A DNA stretch of 64,000 bases from Oscillospiraceae bacterium (GCA_015066105.1 SVOY01000004.1:62001-126000), one strand, 5' to 3'. Shown: positions 38,029-47,611, numbered from the stretch's first letter. Notes: generated by a model from the sequence alone, not told the origin. Numbers and translations: made by a program.

Positions 38029-41000
38029 TTAACCGTACATGGGGTCGGGATTACCGCAGCACTTGAACTCTCCGGTAAAGAGCTTGATAATCTTGTGGAA
38101 GAAACGGAAGATTGCGCCCCAGATGTTGTCACGGTGACAAGCACAGCTGCAATCAACATCAGCATCCACATGGTTGTAGGAGCCGCTGAGGTTACCGTTT
38201 GCATCTGCACTGAGAGCAACCTGAACCTTTTCGCCGTTGATTGTTGCATAAGCTACGTAGCTTACGCCCTTTGTGCCGTTAGCGTTAGCAACGCCGTTTG
38301 TGTTTGTTGTTGCGAAGAAGGATACACCGTCTGCAGGCTGAATTTCAACCTGAACACCGGACTTTGCAACACCGTTATAGGTGATTGTTACCTGAATGCT
38401 GATTACGTTATCAACATATACAAGCTTTTCTGTCATTGTTTCTCCGCAGTTCTTACACTGATACTTGATGTAGCCGTCAGCCTTTTCGGTAGCTTCAACT
38501 CTCTCAATAACATCAAAGTCGTGAGGAAGAGGCTTGCCGGTTACGTCATAGTAGTAGTCAACGAACTCGCCGTTTGCCTTATCGTCAAGCTTGCCGTTGG
38601 CGTTACAGTCACACCAATATCTTGTGCCTTCGCCGTTCTGGCAGGTGGCTTCGTTAAGCTCAGATTCGCTGTAGCTGTGGTTGTGCTTCTTGAACACTGC
38701 AGTTACATATACGTCGCCCTTGATGTCAGCTGTTGAGCCTGACCACTTATCAAAGGTGTAGTGATAGTTAACGTCGGGAGCCTTTACAGGTGTAGCACCT
38801 TCAAAGCTTACAGTTGAGCCTGCAGGAACATTGGTATGTGTTTCAATTACGTTGTGTGCATCATAAGCGAAGATTACGGTGTAGGTTCTCGTTTTTTCCG
38901 TGAACACTGCAACGAACTCGTAGTGCTGCTTGATTTCAATTGCCTTAACGTCAACGATTGCCTGTGTTGCATCGCCCTTAAGAGCCCAGCCCTTGAAGGT
39001 GTACTCGGTTGTTACCGTAGCTTCCTTTGTGGGATTTGTGGGAAGTGCTGTAACCTTGCTGCCCCAGGGGATATCGCGTACTGTCTTTACAGCTTCGCCG
39101 TCAACAAGGAACTTAACGATGTAAACGCGTGTGTCTTCCTGAGTTGCACCGCAGCCTTCGTTCTGGCAGGTTGCAACAAGCTTGCCGCCTTCGCCTTCAA
39201 CGGGGGTGCCCCAGTTGTGGCTGAGTGCTGTGTTGGGAATTTCCTTATCATAGGTGTAGCCGCAATCGCAGGTGAAGGTTGAAATCTTGTTTGTTGTGCA
39301 GGTTGCGGGAACCTTTGTTGTTTCCTTGAACTCGTGAAGCTCTGCTTCAAAGTCAGGTGTTGTATAGATGTTGCTTTCAACGCTCTTGAGCTGGTCAGCT
39401 CTGTTCCAAGCCTTGAAATCGTAATGATACTTACTGTCAGCAGCCTTTACGGGTGTAATTGCACATGAACGTGCTGCATCACCTGCTACAACCTCAAAGG
39501 TTTCGAGAATGTTGCTCTGTGAGTAAGCATAGGTAACGGCATACTTCTTTGTTACCTTTTCATAAACAGCCTGGAGACTGATATTTGCGCCTTCAACAAC
39601 TGCATTTTCCTGAACAACAAGCTCTTTACTTGTTGTGTCGGTCTCTTCATCATATACATCCTCATACTTAGCCCAGCCGAGGAACTTATTTGTGTACTGC
39701 CAGTCGCCTTCCTTTGCAGGACCTGCAGGAAGCTCTACCTCGTCACCGTTGTGGAGATAGCCGACCTTCTTGTACTCTGTAATTCCGTCTTCCTTATAGA
39801 AGGTAGCGGTATAGGTTACGTACTTTTCAGTATAAACTGCATAGTAGGTTGCATCACCCTCAACTGCAATGGGGAACTTAACCTCGGTGTAAGTACCGTC
39901 GGCGTTCTTTGTTGCCCAGTATGCGAACTTGTAGGTCTTGGTTGCGTTATCAAGCTTGAATGCAGCCTCAACCTCAGAAGCGGCAATGGATTCACCTACA
40001 TAAGCGGTAATTGCCTGTGTGCCCTTAAGCATTTCGGGAACGTAGCCGAGCTCGTTGGGGTTGCCCTGTGCGGGAACTGTGAAGTAACCGCCGTTGAAGT
40101 CAAAGGTTACCGTTGCCTCAACGGGAGGCTGATAATCCTCTACCTCTTCGGTCTTTTTATGGGTTTCATCATTCTTACATACGTAATTCTGATAATACCT
40201 GCCTTCTACGATACCATTTTCAGGATCAGCATTTTCTTCGGTAGCCTGCCATACTTCACCGTCAATCTTATATGCGTGACCGAGTGCGGGAATTTCTACT
40301 GCCTTACCGTCAAATTCGCCTTCCTTATCCTTTACGGGTTCACCGATATCAACACCGCAGGTTGAACAGGTAAGAATCTTTGAGCCGACAGTCTCGCAAG
40401 TAGCGGCAGTAATAACTCTGTATTCACCTGCAACATGACCGAGAGCGTCGATGTCAGCAACTTTTTCAACCGTGCCGCAGTAACGGCAGGTCTTTGTCTT
40501 TTTACCCTTTGTTGTACATGTGGGCTCATGAGTTACCTTTTCACGGTAGAACTTATGGCCGTTTTCTGTGTCAAGGGGAATTTCAGCTGTTACGGTTTCG
40601 CCGCACTTTGTACAATCCTTGTGCTTTGAACCTACTGTTATACATGTGGCAGCCTTGTCAACTACCCATGCATCTTCTGCTGTATCATTGCCGTTTTCAT
40701 CCTTAACCTTTGCATAGGTATGAACACCTGTTGCCTTAAGGTGCTTAAGGTCATCGGCTGTAAGAGTATCTGTATAATCCTCTGTTGTTTCGTTGTACTT
40801 CTTAGCCGCAGCTATTGTATCAGCGTCATCTGTGGGCTTGAGTACAAGCTTTGTGCCGCAGTTGTTGTCGCAGACATATGTTCTGTAGCCGTCATCAACG
40901 CAGGTGGGATCCTTATCGATATAGTTGCTTGTGTAGCTGTGGCCGAGTGCGGGAAGAACTGTTTCGTTGGCCTTGGCACCGCAAAGAGTACAAAGGTCAT

Positions 41001-44000
41001 ATCTTGAGCCGGCATTTTCACAGCTTGCAGCTATGGTGTAATTTCTGTAGCTGTGGTTACCCTTGATTTCAAAGGTCTTTGTTGTGTTGTTGCCGTGCTT
41101 GTCAACAACAGTTACGGTGTGAACACCCTTTTCTTCGCACTTGTAGGTGCCGTTTGCATCAAGAGTGATTTCCACGCCGTCAAGGTATACCTTGAAGCCG
41201 TCGCTGTCGTCAGTAACTCTGATTGTAGCATCTGCACAGAACTTTGTGCCGTAGCCGTCACCGCTTACCGTAACGGTTGCGGCTGTTGAGCCGTAGCTGA
41301 TTGTGCCTGAGCTGAAGTAGCATATATTGCTCTGGCCGTTAATCTCGCGGTCGGAAACACGGATATAAATGATGTATGACTTACCGTTTTCAAGGTTGAG
41401 GTTTGAAAGTATACCGGTTGCGTTTGCATAGTAGCCGGCAAGGATTGACTTAACCTCTTCATCAATAACCTTCTTTTCCTTGTTACCGGGTGTTCTGCCC
41501 ATATCGATGTAATCCTGCATGGTCTTACCCTTTTCGAGAAGAACCTCGCTGAGAACCTGAGCTGCTGTTGCTTCGTAATCGTAAACATTAGTCCAGCTTC
41601 CGATTGCTGCGGGATCAGTAACTACAGTTTCTGAAACGTAATAGTCAATCTTACCTACGCCTCTGTAAAGGAGACCGTCAGGATTTTGCTTTGAGCGTGA
41701 ACCGTAATCCTGAGTGTTTACAACAATGCTGGTTCTGGGATTTACATATCTGATATCGTTATAGTCAATACTGTCTGTAAAATCTTTAAGTGTCCACTTG
41801 TTATCTGTGCCTACATAAATCTGACCTGAGGGTGCAGCCGTATCGGGGATAACGTCAAGCACCACGTTTCTGAAGACGTAGTCACATTCTTCTGCCGAAC
41901 AGGAAACGTCTGCAAGACCTGTTTCTGTGCAGGTGGGCTCAATAATTATATCGTAAACATCCTTGATATGCTCTTCTGCAGTGTAAGTTGCCTTGACTGA
42001 AACGTCAGCAGTTATTGTTGTAACGCTTGCACCGCCGTTAACATTTACCCAGGTGTTGATTACGTAGTGGTATGTTTCGTCTGCCTTCTTTGCAGCCTTA
42101 ACGGCAAATTCTTCAGCATAATCAGCAATGCTTCCGCCGTAAGGAACTTCTGCTGTGCCGAGGAGAGATGTTCCGTCTTCCTTATAGAAGGTTACGGTAA
42201 GAACATTGTCAACCTCTTCGAATACGGGATAGAAGTAAAGGTGCTCTGCGGGCATTCTCTGACCGCGGACGAAGATTACCTGCTCACCGTTATCAAATAC
42301 ATCGTTACCGTTTTTATCGCACTGTACCCAATGCTTGAAGGCCCATGTCTTACCTGTTGCGGCAGTAGGATAACCGACGGGAGCGTTGATTACTGCCTGC
42401 TGAATCTTTGCGTTATACTTATAGCTGCTTTCACTGTGAACAGTCTTGTTATCCTTGAGCCATGTTACTTTGTAGTACTGGTGATTTCTCTCATAAACGG
42501 CTGTATAAACAGCATCACCGTAGCAAACCTCTGACACGTCGGGTGACCAATATTTGAAATCATAAAAATATTCAACGTCAGCATCCTTTGTGGGATTTTC
42601 GGGAATTGTGATTGCTTCACCGTAATGATATTTCTCTTCTGAAACTACAACGTTTTTGCCGTTTTCGTCAAGCACGTCGTTAAGGAAGGTTACTGTGTAT
42701 TCCTTATACACGGTTTCATACTGAGCGTAGAGATAAAGGTCGCCTTCAAATTCATCTGTGCCGGGAACAACCTCGTTACCGTTGCCGTCAGCCCAGCCTG
42801 TGAAGTTATATGTACCTACAACATCCTCCGCCTTTGTGGGAAGAACCTCGTTATCTTCATCGTCTTTGTTAGTATATGCAGGGATTTTATCGCCTACAAA
42901 GAGGCTGTTTTCCTTACCGTCAAGCTCATAAAGGAGAGTGCCGTCATAGTTGTAGAAGTGAATGTCTGCATAATCCTTCTTTGTATAGGTTGCGTAGTAG
43001 TTCACGTCACCGCTTGCGGTTGTGTTGATTTCGGGTGACCAGCCGGCAAATGTATAAAGTGAATCTGCCGTGTCTATTGTCTGTGCAACTTCGGGAGCTG
43101 TTACAGCTGAGTTGTGAGTGTAAATACCGCTTACATCTTCAAGAAGAACGTCTGTTTCGCCGTCTTCTGCCTTACCGTAGAAGTTGATTGTGTACTCAGC
43201 AGGTATACCGGCACCGTAGTGAGCGGTAAGGGTCATATCGCCCTCAACGATAATTTCATCAAGCTGCTTAACATCACCCGCACCGTTAATCTGCCAGCCA
43301 TCGATATAATATCTGGCGCCGTCTGCGGTGTAGTTATCCTTGATTTCGGGAGCCTTAACGCTGTCGTGCCAGTTATAGCCCTCGATAACTGTGCTTGCAG
43401 GAGTATTGTTATCCTGTGTATACTTGTATGTTACCTTATATTCACGGGGAACCATTCTGAATACGGGAACATAGGTAGCATTTCCCTTAACGATAAATTC
43501 AGCACCGTCCTTGTGGGTGTAAACAACTGTTGCACCGTTTTCATCCTTGTCAGAAGCATCAACGGCATAGAAGTCAGGACCGGTGGCTACGCCGTCTGAG
43601 CTAACAAGCTTCTTTGCCCAACCGATAAATTCATAGCTGTATCTGTCATCAATGCCCTTCAGGGGCTCATAGTTAATGCCTGAAATTTCATCTCTGTAGT
43701 TCTTGTTTGTCTGAGTAAGGCTGTCAACAACATTGCCCTTACCGTCTTCAAACTTAATTGTATACTTTTCAGCACCGGCAACACCGTAAACTGCCTGGAA
43801 GGTTACGTCACCCTTAAGCACGGTATCCTCGTCGCCGTAAATAAGGCTGTCATCATAAGCCTTGATAATTCTCCAGCCCTTGAATTCATAGCTTGTGGAG
43901 CCGTTTGTGTAGATGGGTTGGTTGCTTGAATTAAACTGAACCTTACCTGCAGTATGAGAAGCCTTTACTGCAGCATTGAGTCCTGAAAGACCGTTGTACA

Positions 44001-45213
44001 TGTTACCTGCAGTAAGATAATTGTCATAACGACCCTCAACCGTACCGATAAGCTGGTTGTCAGCTGTAACAAAGGTTGCGGTGATGGGCTTTGCCTGCCA
44101 TGCGGCATAGTAGGTCATATCACCCTGAGTAGTAACGGTTGTTTCATTATCTTTAAACAATGTTCCGCTGAAGGAAGCGTCCTTACCCGTTGCCGCATCG
44201 TTTTTATCCGAATAGTAGCCCTTGAATTCAAAGCCTTCTCTTTCGTGGTAGTCTGGTGCCTTACCGATAATACCGGCATACTTATTACCGGTATCAGTAA
44301 TAATACCGTCGGCATCAATCACGCCGCCCTCACCTATAGTACCGCCGTTAGCATTGAAGGTGATATCATAGGTGGGGAATGTAAGATTTACGGGAACAGA
44401 CTTTGACTTGCCGTTGTATGTAGCATATGCATAAACCTTACCGGAGGTTGCATCCGTGAAAAGAGTCTGAATATCATCATAGAAGGTTGCAGTTGCACTG
44501 TTTGATGAACCGCTGATTTTACCGTATTGTTCTGCAAGAGCAGATTCACCATTTTTAAGTGAATATGAGAAGCCTGTTGTGGGAATTGAAGCCTTCCAAT
44601 CAACACCGTACTGGTCTTTACCGCCTGTAACCTTAACAGTTGAAGTTACACTACCACCGTTGGGAAGCTTGCTTACAGCTACGTCAGTAGCTGTCATGGC
44701 TGTGACTTCACTAAACTTGGGAGCTGTGGCACTGATGGTAATTGTGTTTGTAGTAGTGGCCGCACTGAATGCATTACCCTTGAAGTTATAGTTGCTTGAA
44801 TCAGGTGCTGAATAAACAAGAGTAAGATTATCAGCCGTTGAGCCTATATAAAAACGGTATTGCTTATAATACTCTGAACGGCAGGCACCTAATTTCATTG
44901 TCTGTGAGAAGCTTGAGGGCCAACCGTCGAGTGTACCCTCCCAGACAACCTGGTCATTACCGTCAAGCTCTCGCTGACCATAGGAAGCAACCTGGTAGTT
45001 AGAGGTCTGCGTACCCTGACCGTTGTTATCCTTATAAGTGAATTTGATTACCGTGCTGTCTTCATTACCGGAATCGGTAACGTTTGCAACAACCTTAACG
45101 TAGTAAGGTGTTGCAACAGCACTTGCCTTTTCAGGTGCAACCCACACCCAACAGGACATAAGCATAAAAACTGCCATTATAAGTGATAAGCTTTTCTTAA
45201 ATTGATTTTTCAT
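38029..45213 (-). CDS. Large secreted InlB-type/Cys-knuckle repeat surface protein, 2394 residues
   Basis: The signal peptide is MKNQFKKSLSLIMAVFMLMS..., with cleavage likely after ASA near residue 33. Residues about 40-270 look Ig-like. Residues about 280-1090 hold nine InlB B-repeat/Flg_new-like units (Y-x-V-T-F..., ...Y-x-F-x-G-W..., ...A-x-Y). Residues 1100-1390 are Ig-like. Residues 1390-1690 hold repeats of the pattern [PA]TC-x-x-x-G-x5-C-x-x-CG...ALGH-x-Y. Five more InlB-like units follow to about 2190, then more Cys knuckles and a carboxypeptidase-regulatory/CNA-B-like domain (about 2270-2350). The end is CSCACH, the hydrophobic/basic WGAIFRFFHKIIKLF, then FKCC. The start at 45213 is chosen for AAGGAGG 9 nt upstream; a TTG at 45234 in the same frame lacks such a site. 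InlB repeats and ALGH-type Cys repeats are common in Firmicute cell-surface proteins. Adhesion or matrix function is inferred. Confidence 0.93.
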   Translation of the reverse strand: MKNQFKKSLSLIMAVFMLMSCWVWVAPEKASAVATPYYVKVVANVTDSGNEDSTVIKFTYKDNNGQGTQTSNYQVASYGQRELDGNDQVVWEGTLDGWPSSFSQTMKLGACRSEYYKQYRFYIGSTADNLTLVYSAPDSSNYNFKGNAFSAATTTNTITISATAPKFSEVTAMTATDVAVSKLPNGGSVTSTVKVTGGKDQYGVDWKASIPTTGFSYSLKNGESALAEQYGKISGSSNSATATFYDDIQTLFTDATSGKVYAYATYNGKSKSVPVNLTFPTYDITFNANGGTIGEGGVIDADGIITDTGNKYAGIIGKAPDYHEREGFEFKGYYSDKNDAATGKDASFSGTLFKDNETTVTTQGDMTYYAAWQAKPITATFVTADNQLIGTVEGRYDNYLTAGNMYNGLSGLNAAVKASHTAGKVQFNSSNQPIYTNGSTSYEFKGWRIIKAYDDSLIYGDEDTVLKGDVTFQAVYGVAGAEKYTIKFEDGKGNVVDSLTQTNKNYRDEISGINYEPLKGIDDRYSYEFIGWAKKLVSSDGVATGPDFYAVDASDKDENGATVVYTHKDGAEFIVKGNATYVPVFRMVPREYKVTYKYTQDNNTPASTVIEGYNWHDSVKAPEIKDNYTADGARYYIDGWQINGAGDVKQLDEIIVEGDMTLTAHYGAGIPAEYTINFYGKAEDGETDVLLEDVSGIYTHNSAVTAPEVAQTIDTADSLYTFAGWSPEINTTASGDVNYYATYTKKDYADIHFYNYDGTLLYELDGKENSLFVGDKIPAYTNKDDEDNEVLPTKAEDVVGTYNFTGWADGNGNEVVPGTDEFEGDLYLYAQYETVYKEYTVTFLNDVLDENGKNVVVSEEKYHYGEAITIPENPTKDADVEYFYDFKYWSPDVSEVCYGDAVYTAVYERNHQYYKVTWLKDNKTVHSESSYKYNAKIQQAVINAPVGYPTAATGKTWAFKHWVQCDKNGNDVFDNGEQVIFVRGQRMPAEHLYFYPVFEEVDNVLTVTFYKEDGTSLLGTAEVPYGGSIADYAEEFAVKAAKKADETYHYVINTWVNVNGGASVTTITADVSVKATYTAEEHIKDVYDIIIEPTCTETGLADVSCSAEECDYVFRNVVLDVIPDTAAPSGQIYVGTDNKWTLKDFTDSIDYNDIRYVNPRTSIVVNTQDYGSRSKQNPDGLLYRGVGKIDYYVSETVVTDPAAIGSWTNVYDYEATAAQVLSEVLLEKGKTMQDYIDMGRTPGNKEKKVIDEEVKSILAGYYANATGILSNLNLENGKSYIIYIRVSDREINGQSNICYFSSGTISYGSTAATVTVSGDGYGTKFCADATIRVTDDSDGFKVYLDGVEITLDANGTYKCEEKGVHTVTVVDKHGNNTTKTFEIKGNHSYRNYTIAASCENAGSRYDLCTLCGAKANETVLPALGHSYTSNYIDKDPTCVDDGYRTYVCDNNCGTKLVLKPTDDADTIAAAKKYNETTEDYTDTLTADDLKHLKATGVHTYAKVKDENGNDTAEDAWVVDKAATCITVGSKHKDCTKCGETVTAEIPLDTENGHKFYREKVTHEPTCTTKGKKTKTCRYCGTVEKVADIDALGHVAGEYRVITAATCETVGSKILTCSTCGVDIGEPVKDKEGEFDGKAVEIPALGHAYKIDGEVWQATEENADPENGIVEGRYYQNYVCKNDETHKKTEEVEDYQPPVEATVTFDFNGGYFTVPAQGNPNELGYVPEMLKGTQAITAYVGESIAASEVEAAFKLDNATKTYKFAYWATKNADGTYTEVKFPIAVEGDATYYAVYTEKYVTYTATFYKEDGITEYKKVGYLHNGDEVELPAGPAKEGDWQYTNKFLGWAKYEDVYDEETDTTSKELVVQENAVVEGANISLQAVYEKVTKKYAVTYAYSQSNILETFEVVAGDAARSCAITPVKAADSKYHYDFKAWNRADQLKSVESNIYTTPDFEAELHEFKETTKVPATCTTNKISTFTCDCGYTYDKEIPNTALSHNWGTPVEGEGGKLVATCQNEGCGATQEDTRVYIVKFLVDGEAVKTVRDIPWGSKVTALPTNPTKEATVTTEYTFKGWALKGDATQAIVDVKAIEIKQHYEFVAVFTEKTRTYTVIFAYDAHNVIETHTNVPAGSTVSFEGATPVKAPDVNYHYTFDKWSGSTADIKGDVYVTAVFKKHNHSYSESELNEATCQNGEGTRYWCDCNANGKLDDKANGEFVDYYYDVTGKPLPHDFDVIERVEATEKADGYIKYQCKNCGETMTEKLVYVDNVISIQVTITYNGVAKSGVQVEIQPADGVSFFATTNTNGVANANGTKGVSYVAYATINGEKVQVALSADANGNLSGSYNHVDADVDCSCACHRDNIWGAIFRFFHKIIKLFTGEFKCCGNPDPMYG

Positions 45214-45417
45214 TAAGATTTTCCTCCTTAACAAAAATATGTCGTTATATGAAACGGCTTAAAGACCGCCAAGGCGATCTATTAAATATTAACCGTTAAA
45301 ACGAAACTTACCGTGCTCATTTTTACCCTTGAAATCCCCTGTCTGCCGGTCCCTGACCTGACCGTTTTTCGCATTTTGGGCGCAAAAAGGTATATAGAGT
45401 CACTTTTAGTTAGTATC

Positions 45418-45447
45418 AGTATATCATTACAAAATCAATAAAGTCAA
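45418..45447 (-). promoter_or_regulatory. Promoter of the 2394-residue gene
   Basis: On the minus strand, TTGACT (45447-45442), an 18-nt spacer and TATACT (45423-45418), with TG one base before the -10. The stretch from the -10 to the GTG-[TA]-CTCTAT element has the same 14-nt spacing as at the giant gene, suggesting shared control. Confidence 0.78.
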
Positions 45448-45533
45448 TAATAAACTTTAAAAACTTTTATAATTATTAAAAAATTGTGTCTTGTGACGAA
45501 AATGTTAATTTTTGTTTGGTTATTTTGACTTTA

Positions 45534-45563
45534 ATAAAAAAGTGCCGGCATATACCGACACTT
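45534..45563 (-). terminator. Rho-independent terminator after the membrane-protein pair
   Basis: On the minus strand, AAGTGTCGG and CCGGCACTT pair with one G-T wobble around a 6-nt loop, and are followed by TTTTTTATT. It lies 28 nt past the stop of the 242-residue gene. Confidence 0.85.
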
Positions 45564-45590
45564 ATATTATGTTCTTTTGTTTATCAGGAC

Positions 45591-46319
45591 TTATTTCTTG
45601 TCTTTACTGCAGTTTTCAGTTTTATGTGAATTAATAACTGCAAAAATAAATGGGTCTTTATTATATATAAATGAAAGTATCATTACAAACCAATATAACA
45701 TCGTACCTCTTTGCAGCGGTGAAAAATGAAAACCCTCTTTCAGTAAGTAAATATATCCTGTGAATGATGCAAAAACCAGACTCATCAGGTATATACTTCT
45801 GAGTTGTGAAACTCTCTTTTTGCTCATTCTGACTTCCTTGTGCTTGCTTTTAATCCCTGACAACAGGAAAACAATAACGAAAGCTGATATTATTGTAAGG
45901 ATTTCTTTTATTGACCCGCTTGAAGGAACAAAATCTGAAACCTGACCGCCAAGACCGACCATTATGTAAATCGGTTGTAAAATAACAAAAATACTGCTGA
46001 GTGTAAGTATCAGTTCGCTTCGCTTTTGTAAAGCCTTATTTTCTTCTTTATTATCAACGATAATTTTATAGGAAGAGATAAGCAAAATCGCAGGAACAGC
46101 AACAATAACATATTCGTAATCTGCTATTGCACCTATAATTGAAGCAATTATAATCACCGTATTTTTAACAGTATGATTTTTTAAGCTGAATAATGCAACA
46201 ATACCTGCAATAAAAGACAAATTGCATATCAATGTTGTTATATCGTATCCGCTGGTTATCATAGCAGGATATAACCACAAAAAAATCAATAATATAAAAC
46301 CTATATTCTTCTTGTTCAT
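45591..46319 (-). CDS. Unrecognised polytopic membrane protein, 242 residues
   Basis: I do not recognise a family. The sequence is largely hydrophobic with about 6-7 predicted membrane segments. The first, near residues 6-24, is followed by three closely spaced segments up to about residue 90; the others lie near 105-125, 140-155, 175-195 and 210-225. Short charged loops separate them, and the tail is hydrophilic (HKTENCSKDKK). No catalytic motif is visible. The ribosome site is weak (AGGAA about 10 nt upstream). It follows the 415-residue membrane protein gene by 15 bp and the two are probably co-transcribed. Base composition is clearly more AT-rich than the surrounding genes. Its place beside a glycan exporter and surface-protein genes suggests a role in envelope polymer handling, but this is context only. 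Confidence 0.8.
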   Translation of the reverse strand: MNKKNIGFILLIFLWLYPAMITSGYDITTLICNLSFIAGIVALFSLKNHTVKNTVIIIASIIGAIADYEYVIVAVPAILLISSYKIIVDNKEENKALQKRSELILTLSSIFVILQPIYIMVGLGGQVSDFVPSSGSIKEILTIISAFVIVFLLSGIKSKHKEVRMSKKRVSQLRSIYLMSLVFASFTGYIYLLKEGFHFSPLQRGTMLYWFVMILSFIYNKDPFIFAVINSHKTENCSKDKK

Positions 46320-46334
46320 ACTTCTATATTCCTA

Positions 46335-47582
46335 TCATATAAATACAAACAGATAACTCACATAAATCAGCAGATAACCGTAAATGAAGCTATCAGATAT
46401 TTTTGCAAGTGAGCAGCAGACTTTTTCTTTTATTTCAACATCATTGTGGATAACATATCCGAAAGCAGTTGAAAAAACAATAATACCGTGGGAACACCAA
46501 CGTAATGTGTCCGTTGACATAAACAATCCGGAAATTACCGTGAAAAATATCAGTATCATAACTGCAAGATACAACAGACTCCTTATTCTTGCACCTTTTT
46601 CATTTTTTAAAGATCTGATCAGTACATAAAATGCAAAAGCTACCAATGGAACAAAAGTAAGCGCATAAAAGATTATATCTGAATGATTCCATAATGCTAT
46701 GTGCACCTGTATCTGATTGATAACCGTCTGAATCATAACTATTATCTTCGGCTGACTTAAATCAACCTGAACCAAGGGCACTAAATCTCCGTTATCAGTA
46801 AGCTTACTCAGGTCTGCAGTTTCTCTGAAAAACGGAAAATTATAATATTCAAAATCCGTGACACCTTTTGAGCTTAATATTGCATTAAATTCTTCTAAAG
46901 AAAATTTGATGTTTTCCAGTTCAAACATCAGCATGTATGCAAAAAGAGCAATCGCTGAGATTAAACTTACACCGATAATTGAAATCAGGAAAACCTTTTC
47001 TTTTTTCTCCTTTGAATATACTGCTTTTAACATAAGAATTATTACAAACATTGGAATATAACATATCATACTTCCGTAATGACACATTACGACACAAAAA
47101 AACAAGACAGGCATTACAAGGCAGGTTGCATTTTTCCTGAGCAGCAGCAGAAAGATAACGGCTCCGATTATCCAATGGAAATCGAGAATATCCAAAAAAT
47201 CCCCCGCACTGAAACAGATAAAAAACGTTAACACAAGAAACAAAGCTATTACAATACCCTGTTTCCTGTTTTCTTTATTAAATCGGTCAATAAAATCTTC
47301 TGCAAATTTCGAAACAGAAATAAGACAGAAAATCAATAATGCAATCATATAAAAGCAAACCTTGTTTACACTTATATCATTGAACAGAAAATTGAATACT
47401 GCTCCGGGCAAAAGTCGGGTACAAAAGCCAAAGGAGAAATCAACTGCATATATCGAATATGTAAGTCCCGTATCTATACCGGAATAAACATTCTGAAAGT
47501 CAATGATACTGCATGCAAGCAATATTCCGAAGAAAATCAAAGCAAAACGGTGCTCATACAGCTTTTCCTTTACCTTTGTCAT
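46335..47582 (-). CDS. Unrecognised polytopic membrane protein, 415 residues
   Basis: This is a strongly hydrophobic protein with around ten predicted membrane segments and no motif I can assign. After the first segment there is a Tyr-rich external loop (FQNVYSGIDTGLTYSIYAVDFSFGF, in two parts around residues 28-52). A larger hydrophilic loop lies near residues 215-280 between membrane helices, a layout seen in Wzy-type polymerases, O-antigen ligases and GT-C glycosyltransferases. No Asp-Asp or Arg-Asp signature of GT-C enzymes is evident. The start is supported by GAGGTGAG 4 nt upstream. It is downstream of the exporter ATPase gene, separated by 77 bp with a weak hairpin, and upstream of the 242-residue membrane protein. 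The region is AT-rich. Role in a surface glycan pathway is inferred from neighbours only. Confidence 0.82.
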   Translation of the reverse strand: MTKVKEKLYEHRFALIFFGILLACSIIDFQNVYSGIDTGLTYSIYAVDFSFGFCTRLLPGAVFNFLFNDISVNKVCFYMIALLIFCLISVSKFAEDFIDRFNKENRKQGIVIALFLVLTFFICFSAGDFLDILDFHWIIGAVIFLLLLRKNATCLVMPVLFFCVVMCHYGSMICYIPMFVIILMLKAVYSKEKKEKVFLISIIGVSLISAIALFAYMLMFELENIKFSLEEFNAILSSKGVTDFEYYNFPFFRETADLSKLTDNGDLVPLVQVDLSQPKIIVMIQTVINQIQVHIALWNHSDIIFYALTFVPLVAFAFYVLIRSLKNEKGARIRSLLYLAVMILIFFTVISGLFMSTDTLRWCSHGIIVFSTAFGYVIHNDVEIKEKVCCSLAKISDSFIYGYLLIYVSYLFVFI

Positions 47583-47611
47583 TCTCTCACCTCTTTTATT
47601 CTCATAATATC

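Larger units (their letters stand above)
45235..45590 (-). other. Intergenic region upstream of the 2394-residue gene
   Basis: This 356-bp, mostly AT-rich gap has no gene. Read on the minus strand it holds the terminator of the 242-residue membrane protein gene, then the promoter at 45418-45447, then a leader of about 200 nt. The leader contains the elements GTGACTCTAT (45403-45394), TTGCGCCC (45385-45378) and AAAATGCG (45377-45370), all of which recur in the leader of the giant gene. Confidence 0.8.

Noticed and set aside
43114-43599. Plus-strand reading frames over the large repeat genes (such as a 161-codon one here)
   Set aside because: They mirror strongly supported minus-strand genes, have Cys/Val-rich unnatural composition and lack ribosome sites; no plus-strand gene in the window is convincing.
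45140-45213. Lipoprotein signal in the 2394-residue protein (LMSC)
   Set aside because: Met at -2 and Trp at +2 fit the lipobox poorly, and a normal ASA-type signal peptidase I site follows.
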